Source: Thermohalobaculum sp039033215 (GTDB lineage Bacteria; Pseudomonadota; Alphaproteobacteria; Rhodobacterales; Rhodobacteraceae). Taken from it: a stretch of 38,998 bases of DNA. The notes below the pieces were generated by a model. It was not told where the DNA came from and did no database searches. It saw only the letters and a list, made by a program, of their open reading frames with translations. The stretch is from assembly GCA_039033215.1 (NCBI GenBank), contig JBCCDA010000031.1, forward strand, positions 1 through 38,998, written 5' to 3'. Shown here piece by piece: positions 7,883 to 14,803 of the stretch. Numbering within the stretch: the first letter of the stretch is position 1; each line of letters starts with the position of its first letter. Position numbers and translations under genes: made by a program.

Positions 7883-8332
7883 ATGTTTGCGAGCCACATG
7901 CCCCGGGCGCTTGAGGAGGCCCGCGCCGCTGCCGCGCGGGGTGAGACGCCCGTGGGGGCGGTGCTGAGCGATGCCGCTGGCAAGGTTCTGGCAGCGTCCG
8001 GCAACCGGGTGCGCGAGTTGGCCGATCCGACGGCGCATGCCGAAATCCTGGTGATCCGGGAAGCTGCGCGGATCCTCGGCTCGGAGCGGCTGACCGGTTG
8101 CGGGCTGACCGTCACGTTGGAGCCGTGCCCGATGTGCGCGGGGGCGATTGCGCACGCCCGGATCGCTCGGCTCTGGTATGGCGCCGGGGACCCCAAGGGC
8201 GGAGGCGTCGCGCACGGGCCGAGAGTCTTCGCGCATCCGACGTGCCATCATCGCCCTGAGGTGCATGACGGGATCATGGAGGCGGATGCGGCGGCGCTGC
8301 TGCGCAGCTTCTTCAGGGACCGCCGCGGGTGA
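7883..8332 (+). CDS. tadA: tRNA-specific adenosine deaminase
   Basis: Deaminates adenosine 34 to inosine in the tRNA anticodon wobble position, needed to read Arg CGN codons. The zinc deaminase motifs are complete: HAE (H52 as zinc ligand, E54 as proton shuttle) and PCPMC (C82 and C85). Length, 149 residues, is normal. The start at MFASHMPRAL is chosen because the upstream part of the open frame overlaps the divergent rluB. A second Met five codons later is possible. It is divergent from the rRNA pseudouridine synthase, a common arrangement in alphaproteobacteria. Confidence 0.93.
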   Translation: MFASHMPRALEEARAAAARGETPVGAVLSDAAGKVLAASGNRVRELADPTAHAEILVIREAARILGSERLTGCGLTVTLEPCPMCAGAIAHARIARLWYGAGDPKGGGVAHGPRVFAHPTCHHRPEVHDGIMEADAAALLRSFFRDRRG

Positions 8333-8410
8333 CGTGCCGGCGATCTGTTGAGCTTCGCACGGCGTTGGCAGGGAGAAAGCGTCGGAAAACTCCAGCGCCC
8401 CTCTTCGGGA

Positions 8411-9094
8411 TCAATCCTCGAAGAACCCGGCGTGCTCGTTGCGGATGTCGCGGATCGTCTGATCGAGCCTCGACAGATGAAGTCTGACGACTTGTTCAGC
8501 CGCCCCTACGTCGCCTGACAGCATCGCATCGGCCATCTGCTGATGGTCCCGCAACAAGTCTGATGCTTCGCTAGCCGCGCCGAGACTGAGCATGCACAGA
8601 CGGTCGATCTTCGCTTTGTAGAACTGGATCGTCTCGAACATCATACCGTTGCCGCTGAGCTCGCAGATCAGCTTGTGGAACTCGTAGTCCAGTTCATGAA
8701 ACGCCTCGACATCGCCCCCGTCGACGGCGCGGCGCTGACGCTCGAGATTCGCTCCGATTGTCTCGCCACGACCGGCGTCCCACACGTCACAGGCATTTCT
8801 GACAACTTCGAGTTCAACCGCCAGCCGGACAAAACGCGATTGATTGACCTTGGCCAGCGAGAACTTCCTGACCTCGGTCGGCTTCTGCGGCCGGATCAGC
8901 AACAGATCCTGATTTGCCAGGCGGCTGAAGGCATCCCGGACAGGTTGGCGCGACACGCCGAACCGCGTGGCGGTATCGACCTCGGATATCTTCGTGCCAG
9001 GTTGCAGGGTGTTCGACACGATCTCGCTCCGCAGATAGTCAAACACGACATCCGCGGAGGTCCGACGGGTGATCATGTCAATCTTCGAAGCCAT
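8411..9094 (-). CDS. GntR-family (FCD) transcriptional regulator
   Basis: Probable repressor of the adjacent dehydrogenase and TRAP transporter genes. The winged HTH occupies residues about 12-75 (EVDTATRFGVSRQPVRDAFSRL is the recognition region). The C-terminal FCD ligand domain keeps the metal/ligand residues D136, H140, H184 and H206. Length, 227 residues, is normal. It is divergent from the SDR gene, with a perfect palindrome TNGT-ACNA type operator between them at 9215-9228. The ligand is probably the transported acid or its first oxidation product, but the substrate cannot be told from sequence. Confidence 0.9.
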   Translation of the reverse strand: MASKIDMITRRTSADVVFDYLRSEIVSNTLQPGTKISEVDTATRFGVSRQPVRDAFSRLANQDLLLIRPQKPTEVRKFSLAKVNQSRFVRLAVELEVVRNACDVWDAGRGETIGANLERQRRAVDGGDVEAFHELDYEFHKLICELSGNGMMFETIQFYKAKIDRLCMLSLGAASEASDLLRDHQQMADAMLSGDVGAAEQVVRLHLSRLDQTIRDIRNEHAGFFED

Positions 9095-9214
9095 GCGGTC
9101 CCTCCCTCAGTGCGATATTCCTACCGGCGAACCCGGGCGATGAGAAGGACGTTGCGCCCAGCACCTCGATGGGGTGCCCAAACGCCTCCCTCGCTCACCT
9201 CTTGCATGGAATAT

Positions 9215-9228
9215 ACTAGTATACTAGT
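9215..9228. promoter_or_regulatory. Palindromic GntR/FadR-type operator
   Basis: ACTAGTATACTAGT is a perfect 14-bp palindrome containing TAGTATACTA, which fits the FadR-subfamily pattern TNGT-N(0-3)-ACNA. It overlaps -10-like TATACT hexamers on both strands, in the gap between the divergent GntR gene and the SDR gene, so bound regulator would block both directions. Confidence 0.7.
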
Positions 9229-9302
9229 CTATGTGAAAGTCGATTCTCAGGGGATCAACCTCTGATCGCGGAAACACCCGCGCGGCCAACGGGGAGGTCA
9301 CA

Positions 9303-10088
9303 ATGCAAGGAATGCCAGCTGCCAACGCTGTGCGAAGCGATCTGTTGGATGGCCGTGTAGCCATCGTAACGGGCGGAGGGCGCGACATTGGACGCGCGTG
9401 CGCACTGCGGCTTGCCGCTGCGGGCGCCGCGGTCGCGATCAACTACCACAAGTCTGCCGAGGGCGCCGAGAGCGCTGTTGACGTCATCAAAGCTGGCGGC
9501 GGTCGGGCGCTGTCCGTCCCTGGCGACATGACATCGGGCGACGACGTCGAGACCCTTGTTTCCATGACCCAGGCCGCCTTTGGCGAGCGCATCGACATTC
9601 TGATCCACGTCACCGGCGGACTGGTCGCGCGCAAAACGCTGGCCGAGATGGATGTCGATCACTGGAACACGGTGATGGACCTGAATGCCACATCGTTCCT
9701 GCGTGCGGCGAAGGCCGTCGTGCCATGCATGACCAGCGGGGGGTCGATCGTCGCACTGGCCAGCCAGGCTGGGCGCGACGGTGGCGGGCCAGGTGCCGTC
9801 GCCTACGCCGCGTCCAAAGGTGCCGTCATGACGATGACCCGGGGGCTGGCGAAAGAGCTGGGACCGAACATCCGGGTCAACTCGGTCTGTCCCGGCATGA
9901 TCGACACGGACTTTCACAACACCTTCACCAAACCCGAAGTCCGCGTCCACGTCGCGAACCTGACACCGCTCAAGCGTGAAGGCACCTCGCAGGACGTGGC
10001 AGGTCTGGTCACATATCTGGCGTCGGATGGGGCGGCCTTCATCACGGGCGCCAACATCGACATCAACGGAGGTATGCTGTTTTCGTAA
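9303..10088 (+). CDS. SDR-family NAD(P)-dependent dehydrogenase
   Basis: Classical short-chain dehydrogenase of 261 residues, cytosolic. The cofactor motif TGGGRDIGRA lies at residues about 24-33, and the active site YAASK follows a serine strand (SIVALASQAG). A PGMIDTDF segment closes the cofactor site. The usual NAG motif is replaced by VTGG. A strong GGGAGG precedes the ATG. It is the first gene after the palindromic operator and is followed, 60 bases later, by dctP, so it probably oxidises the compound that the TRAP system imports. It resembles 3-oxoacyl-ACP reductases in sequence, but the context argues for a catabolic role. Confidence 0.88.
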   Translation: MQGMPAANAVRSDLLDGRVAIVTGGGRDIGRACALRLAAAGAAVAINYHKSAEGAESAVDVIKAGGGRALSVPGDMTSGDDVETLVSMTQAAFGERIDILIHVTGGLVARKTLAEMDVDHWNTVMDLNATSFLRAAKAVVPCMTSGGSIVALASQAGRDGGGPGAVAYAASKGAVMTMTRGLAKELGPNIRVNSVCPGMIDTDFHNTFTKPEVRVHVANLTPLKREGTSQDVAGLVTYLASDGAAFITGANIDINGGMLFS

Positions 10089-10148
10089 GGCCGCATTACG
10101 GCTAAACGCAGAAGTCGACGACAAAAAAACAATCCAAGGGAGGATACC

Positions 10149-11138
10149 ATGTCTAGTCGCATCACTGAAATTGTTCGGACCACGGCCATTGGCATCGCTG
10201 CCGCCACAGCTCTCGTGACGGCTGCAAGCGCTGATACATGGCGCGCGTGGAACATCCACCACGACGGCCATCCCAACACCGCGGCGATGGATCGCTTCGC
10301 GGAGTTGATGACCGAGGCGACCGGCGGTGAGATCACGCTGGAAGTGTTCCACGGCGGTGTGCTCGGGTCCCAACCAGACGCGATCGAGCAGGTCCGCATC
10401 GGCGCGATCGAGATCGGCAACTTCAACCTCGGCCCGATCGGCCCCATGGTCAAGGAGGCCAACCTCGTCTCCCTGCCCTTCATCTTCAAGAGCGTCCCCC
10501 ACATGTTCCGCGTCCTCGAGGGCGAAGCAGGCGGCATCATGGCCAAGGCAATGGCTGATGCGGGCCTCACGCCACTGGCATGGGTCGATGCCGGCGCGCG
10601 GTCGTTCTACAGCCAAAAGCCCATCAACACGCCCGCTGACGTCGCGGGCCTGAAGATCCGGGTCATGAACAACGATCTCTACACCGCCATGATCTCGGCT
10701 ATGGGGGGCAACCCCTCGCCGATGGCGTTCTCGGAAGTTCAGCAGGCGCTGAAGACCGGCGTCGTGGATGGGGCGGAGAACAACTTCCCCTCGTTCAAGA
10801 ACGTGGGCCACTACGAAGTCACGACGCACTACTCGCTGAGTGAGCACCTGATCATCCCCGAGTGCATCTGCGTGAACACCGCAAAGTTCGAAGCCCTGTC
10901 GCCGGACATGCAGGCGGCCGTCACGGGCGCTGCACAGGAGGCCGCTCTCTACCAGCGCGAGCTTTGGGCGGTTCAGTCCAAGCAGGCCCGCATGGATGTC
11001 GAGAAGGCCGGTGTCGTGGTGAACGAGATCGCAGACAAGGGCCCATTCCAGGATGCGATGGGATCGGTCTACGAAGACTATCTCGCTGCCAACCCGGACA
11101 TGCGCGTTCTGGTGGAGATCGCCCGGGCCACCGAGTGA
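10149..11138 (+). CDS. dctP: TRAP transporter periplasmic substrate-binding protein
   Basis: DctP-type solute-binding protein of 329 residues that captures a carboxylate in the periplasm and hands it to the DctQM membrane parts. A signal peptide ends near ALVTAASA, residue 28. Family segments are visible: LEVFHGGVLGSQPDAIEQVRIG, the arginine-containing ligand region GLKIRVMNNDLYTAMISAMGG, and the PMAFSEVQQALKTGVVDGAENN motif. GGGAGG lies before the ATG. A hairpin follows the gene and probably sets its expression higher than that of dctQM. The substrate is unknown. Confidence 0.92.
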   Translation: MSSRITEIVRTTAIGIAAATALVTAASADTWRAWNIHHDGHPNTAAMDRFAELMTEATGGEITLEVFHGGVLGSQPDAIEQVRIGAIEIGNFNLGPIGPMVKEANLVSLPFIFKSVPHMFRVLEGEAGGIMAKAMADAGLTPLAWVDAGARSFYSQKPINTPADVAGLKIRVMNNDLYTAMISAMGGNPSPMAFSEVQQALKTGVVDGAENNFPSFKNVGHYEVTTHYSLSEHLIIPECICVNTAKFEALSPDMQAAVTGAAQEAALYQRELWAVQSKQARMDVEKAGVVVNEIADKGPFQDAMGSVYEDYLAANPDMRVLVEIARATE

Positions 11139-11162
11139 TCCCCTACGAGTGAAGACCTAAGA

Positions 11163-11200
11163 GTGCCCGGCTCCAATCCTGGATGTCGGGCACATCTTTT
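11163..11200 (+). terminator. Hairpin with short T-run between dctP and dctQ
   Basis: Arms GTGCCCG (11163-11169) and CGGGCAC (11187-11193), with an inner TCCA/TGGA stem, are followed by ATCTTTT. It probably acts as a leaky terminator or RNA stabiliser that makes more dctP than dctQM message, matching the higher need for the binding protein. Confidence 0.55.
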
Positions 11201-11212
11201 GGAGGCAACTCG

Positions 11213-11740
11213 ATGAGCCATCCCGATCCATCACCTGCGTTCCTGCGCGCGTTCGACAAGCTCTGCGACCTGCTGGTCCGGGTCTGTACGCTGATCGCCG
11301 GCGTGGCTCTCGTCGTAATGACGGTGATCTTCGCCTGGCTGGTCTTCGGCCGCTACGTCCTGAACGATACGCCGACCTGGGTAGAGCAGGTGTCGCTCTT
11401 GCTGGTGATGGTCATTTCGTTCTTCGGCGCGGCCATTGGCGTACAGCAGAACACGCATCTCTCGGTCGTCATCTTCCGCGGCCTCGTACCCACGTGGGTG
11501 CGGACCGGGTTTGTCATCGTCACCGATGTGCTGATGGCCGTCTTCGGCGGCATGATGTTCTGGTACGGGGCCGAACTGACCGTCTTCAAGTGGAAGACCC
11601 TGATCCCGCTGATCCAATGGTCCGAGGGTCTGCGATCGCTGCCGCTGACCATCTGCGGCGCGCTGGTCTTCCTGTTCTCCATCGGCCACCTGATCCGGCT
11701 TGTGCTGGGGCGGGATCAGCGCAAAGACAGCATCGAGTAA
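11213..11740 (+). CDS. dctQ: TRAP transporter small permease
   Basis: DctQ-type four-helix membrane protein of 175 residues. Helices are near residues 24-45 (TLIAGVALVVMTVIFAWLVFG), 55-80, 95-118 and 138-160. The family segment VFGRYVLNDTPTWVEQVSLLLV is present. The start MSHPDPS follows TTTTGGAGG by eight bases and is preferred over an upstream ATG. It pairs with DctM nine bases downstream to form the proton- or sodium-coupled carrier. Confidence 0.92.
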   Translation: MSHPDPSPAFLRAFDKLCDLLVRVCTLIAGVALVVMTVIFAWLVFGRYVLNDTPTWVEQVSLLLVMVISFFGAAIGVQQNTHLSVVIFRGLVPTWVRTGFVIVTDVLMAVFGGMMFWYGAELTVFKWKTLIPLIQWSEGLRSLPLTICGALVFLFSIGHLIRLVLGRDQRKDSIE

Positions 11741-11749
11741 GGGGCGCAG

Positions 11750-13030
11750 ATGGGACTTCTGCTGTTGCTGGGGGTATTTGCCCTCTGTGTCGTCATAGGG
11801 GTGCCGGTCGCGTTTGCCCTTGGCATCGCTGCCCTCTCGGCTTTCTGGTTCGAGGGTCTGCCCCTCTTTGTCGGCTTCCAGCGCATCGTCTCGGGCATCA
11901 ATGTCTTTTCGCTGATGGCGATTCCTTTCTTCATCTTCGCGGGCGAGCTGATGTTCAGGGGCGGCATCGCGATGCGCCTGGTGCGTTTCGCGCAGGCCGC
12001 TGTCGGGGCGGTGCGGGGCGGGCTCGGCATCGTCAACGTCTTCTCGTCGATGCTGTTCGGCGGAATATCAGGCTCGGCCATCGCCGATATCTCGGCACTG
12101 GGGTCGATCCTTGTCCCGGTGATGAAGGACAAGGGCTACGACGCGGACTATGCGGTGAATGTCACCGTGACCTCGTCGATCGCCGGAATCATCATACCGC
12201 CCAGCCACAACATGATCATCTTCGCCCTGGCAACGGGCGGCGCGGTATCGATCTCCAAGCTTTTTCTCGCGGGCGTGGTACCGGGTATCCTGATGTGCAT
12301 CTGCCTCGCGGTCGCCGCCTATGTCGTGGCGGTCAAGCGCGGGTACGCCGCCGAGAAGTTTCCCGGATGGACTATGCTTCTGTTGAGTTTCGCTGGCGCC
12401 ATTCCCGGTCTCATGACGGCAATCATCATCGTCGGCGGCGTCCTCTCCGGTGTCTTCACGGTGACCGAGTCGGGTGCCTTCGGGGCCCTCTATGCCTTTG
12501 TGATCACGCTCATCGTCTATCGCAGCATCACCTGGGAGAACTTCAAGATCGCCGTCGTCCAATCGGTCCGCACGACCTCGATGGTGATGATCCTGATCGC
12601 CTGCGCGGCGGCGTTCGCCTACATGCTGACGTTCTACCGGGTGCCAAATCAGACGGTCGAGTTTCTGACCGGCCTGACCGACAATCCGATCATCATCCTG
12701 CTTCTGATCAACGTCGTGCTCCTGTTGCTTGGTATGATCATGGACATGGCGGCCCTGATCCTGATCTGCACGCCGATCTTCCTGCCCGTGATGAACAGCC
12801 TCGGCATTGATCCGCTGCAGTTCGGCATGATCCTGCTGGTGAACCTGGGGCTTGGTCTCTGCACGCCGCCCGTCGGCTCGTGCCTTTTCGTCGGCTGTGC
12901 CGTCGGCAAGCTACCAATGGAGAAGGCGGTACGGACCATCTGGCCCTTCTATCTGGCGATATTCGTCGCTTTGATGCTGATCACCTTTGTCCCGGCGATC
13001 TCTTTGACGCTGCCAAACCTGATCGAATAG
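11750..13030 (+). CDS. dctM: TRAP transporter large permease
   Basis: DctM-type integral membrane protein of 426 residues with about twelve hydrophobic helices; it forms the translocation channel. Typical segments: MAIPFFIFAGELMFRGGIAMRL early, GGISGSAIADISALGSILVP in the middle, SSIAGIIIPPSHNMIIFALA (the IPPS motif) and the final FGMILLVNLGLGLCTPPVGS. It follows dctQ with a 9-base gap in the same transcript. It is the last TRAP gene; the flavoprotein that follows is 129 bases away and may be separately expressed. Confidence 0.94.
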   Translation: MGLLLLLGVFALCVVIGVPVAFALGIAALSAFWFEGLPLFVGFQRIVSGINVFSLMAIPFFIFAGELMFRGGIAMRLVRFAQAAVGAVRGGLGIVNVFSSMLFGGISGSAIADISALGSILVPVMKDKGYDADYAVNVTVTSSIAGIIIPPSHNMIIFALATGGAVSISKLFLAGVVPGILMCICLAVAAYVVAVKRGYAAEKFPGWTMLLLSFAGAIPGLMTAIIIVGGVLSGVFTVTESGAFGALYAFVITLIVYRSITWENFKIAVVQSVRTTSMVMILIACAAAFAYMLTFYRVPNQTVEFLTGLTDNPIIILLLINVVLLLLGMIMDMAALILICTPIFLPVMNSLGIDPLQFGMILLVNLGLGLCTPPVGSCLFVGCAVGKLPMEKAVRTIWPFYLAIFVALMLITFVPAISLTLPNLIE

Positions 13031-13159
13031 TACGCCCTGCCAGGACCCTGCCGACTGCCACGGTGAGGACCGCTTCCGACAGCGGCTGCGAACACCTGCG
13101 ACCCCATGACGGCAGCGACAACCTTGAGAGCGCACGGCACGCCACCTACGCTTCCATTC

Positions 13160-14335
13160 ATGGAACGTACCGAAATCATCGTCGCGGGCGGCGGCATTGC
13201 CGGCCTTGCGGCAGCAGCAAGGATCGGGGCCACCGGCAGGCGGCTCACCGTTGTCGATCCCGACCCCACCGGCGGAAACCGGCCCGATCGGCGCACGACC
13301 GCCTTTCTGCAACCGGCCATCGAAACGCTGAGACGCGCCGATGCGTGGGAGGGGATGGCCGGTGGCGGCTTGCCGCTCGATGTCATGCGGATCGTGGACG
13401 CCGGCGGGCAGGAACGCCAGCCCCGGCGCACGGCCGATTTCGAAGGGGCCGAGACGCCGCATGGCAGTTTCGGCATGAACATCCCGAACGACCTGGCCCG
13501 CCGCGCGCTCCTGGATGCGCTCTCGCGCCAGCCGTCGGTTACGGTGCTGTCGGGCAAGCGTATCTCGCGACTTCTGCCCAGAACGCACAAGACGATCGCC
13601 ACCCTGTCGGACGGAACGACGCTGGCGGCGAAGCTGGTCGTGGCCGCCGATGGGCGCGATTCTACCGTGCGCCAGCTCGCGGGGATCGGGCGCCGCCGCT
13701 GGGGCTATGACCAGATGGCGCTGGTCTTCACCGTCGGGTTGGACGCGCCGCTCGGGGCAGTCTCAACCGAAATCCACCGCACCGGCGGGCCACTGACCCT
13801 GGTGCCTGTGCCCGACGAGGACGGCGCCCCGCGGGCCTCGGTCGTCTGGATGATGCGCACCGCGCGTGCCAAGAGCTTGCTGGCGGAGGATGACCAACGG
13901 TTGGGGGCCGAACTCACCGCCGAGACCATGGGCCTGTTCGGTCCGCTCACCATTGCATCGGATCGTGGCGCCTTCCCGATGATCAGCCAGGTCGCGCACC
14001 GTCTGCGCGGCGAGCGCGTCGCCCTGATCGCCGAGGCCGCCCATGTCATGCCGCCCATCGGCGCTCAGGGGCTCAACACCTCGCTATCGGACATCGAGGC
14101 GCTGGCAGAACTGATCGATCCTGCCACGGACCCCGGTCACGACCGCCTGCTGGCCCGCTATGAGGCCCGGCAGATGCCGCTGATCCTCGCCAAGGTCGCC
14201 GGTATCGACGCGCTGAACCGAATGGTCAGAACCGAGGTTCAGCCGCTGCGCGACCTTCGTGCGACCGGCCTTGGTCTCGTGAACGGGCTGGCTCCGCTCA
14301 GACGCCTCGCGATCAGGGCGGGCATGGGGGGCTGA
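13160..14335 (+). CDS. UbiH/UbiF-family FAD-dependent hydroxylase
   Basis: Flavoprotein monooxygenase of about 391 residues from the chosen start MERTEIIVAGG, which opens directly onto the dinucleotide fold GGGIAGLAAAA. An ATG 54 bases upstream is also possible, and neither has a strong ribosome binding site. The ADGRDSTVRQ (DG) motif is present. The second FAD motif reads EAAHVMPPIGAQGLN, where most relatives have GDAAH, so the usual GD is replaced by AE. The family hydroxylates ubiquinone precursors or other aromatic rings. The overall match to UbiH/Coq6-type proteins is good, but the exact substrate is not determined. Confidence 0.82.
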   Translation: MERTEIIVAGGGIAGLAAAARIGATGRRLTVVDPDPTGGNRPDRRTTAFLQPAIETLRRADAWEGMAGGGLPLDVMRIVDAGGQERQPRRTADFEGAETPHGSFGMNIPNDLARRALLDALSRQPSVTVLSGKRISRLLPRTHKTIATLSDGTTLAAKLVVAADGRDSTVRQLAGIGRRRWGYDQMALVFTVGLDAPLGAVSTEIHRTGGPLTLVPVPDEDGAPRASVVWMMRTARAKSLLAEDDQRLGAELTAETMGLFGPLTIASDRGAFPMISQVAHRLRGERVALIAEAAHVMPPIGAQGLNTSLSDIEALAELIDPATDPGHDRLLARYEARQMPLILAKVAGIDALNRMVRTEVQPLRDLRATGLGLVNGLAPLRRLAIRAGMGG

Positions 14336-14340
14336 TCCGC

Positions 14341-14562
14341 TCAGTTCTGGTGGATCTTCGAGCCCTTCATGACAATGTCCTTCGACGCTGCGGTGCTCTG
14401 CCGGTGGCCGCCGCCAGTGGCGCGGTGGAGCTCGTCGTCAGTGGCCTCAACGGCCGGGACCCTGTAGAAGTGCACCGTTCCGTGGCCTGAGACCGCACGC
14501 ATAACGGCGCCCCCGTGGCTCGGCGCCGATGGGGTGTTCGCGGGCAATGGCATCTTCTTCAT
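14341..14562 (-). CDS. Hypothetical 73-aa protein
   Basis: I do not recognise this family. The ATG at 14562 (MKKMPLPAN) lies eight bases after GGAGG, so it is very likely translated. The protein is small, rich in His, Gly and Ala, with a central HFYRVPAVEATDDELHRATGGGHR segment. It shows no signal peptide or membrane helix. A CRP-consensus palindrome lies 57 bases upstream. It is convergent with the flavoprotein, five bases apart, and separated from the large nrdJ by a strong terminator, so it is its own transcription unit. Confidence 0.7.
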   Translation of the reverse strand: MKKMPLPANTPSAPSHGGAVMRAVSGHGTVHFYRVPAVEATDDELHRATGGGHRQSTAASKDIVMKGSKIHQN

Positions 14563-14618
14563 GGTTTCGTCCTCCCGTTTCTCACGCTTGCAGTGTCCAC
14601 CCAGCACCCGGTCGGATC

Positions 14619-14634
14619 TGTGACGTTCGTCACA
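14619..14634. promoter_or_regulatory. CRP-consensus palindrome upstream of the 73-aa gene
   Basis: TGTGA-CGTTCG-TCACA is a perfect match to the CRP-family pattern TGTGA-N6-TCACA, with 7-bp arms overall. A weak -10-like hexamer on the minus strand (GACACT, 14592-14597) would put the start site near 14585, placing the palindrome centre about 41 bases upstream. That is the class II activator position. Confidence 0.55.
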
Positions 14635-14647
14635 TTGCAGGCGGCAA

Positions 14648-14676
14648 AGAAAAAGGGGCGGCCCCGGGGCCGCCCC
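14648..14676 (-). terminator. Strong intrinsic terminator downstream of the 1221-aa nrdJ
   Basis: A perfect 22-bp GC palindrome (arms of 11: GGGGCGGCCCC and its complement, 14655-14676) is followed on the minus strand by TTTTTCTTT. It lies about 130 bases after the reductase stop and insulates the 73-aa gene. Confidence 0.85.
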
Positions 14677-14803
14677 ATCAGGTATGGTCCTTGTTGTCAG
14701 GCTTCTTTTTTGGACCGTTACTGCTCGCGGTTTCGCCTGCGGCCTGATCTGGTGGTTGGGCGCGGGGCCTAGGTCGTTGCCCGGCCCCGTCCCTCGTCGT
14801 CTG

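Noticed and set aside
11139..11161. RpoE-like promoter TGATCC-N16-TAAGAG just after dctP
   Set aside because: The spacer is two bases shorter than at the chrR-like gene, TGATCC includes the dctP stop codon, and a position inside a TRAP operon makes chance more likely.
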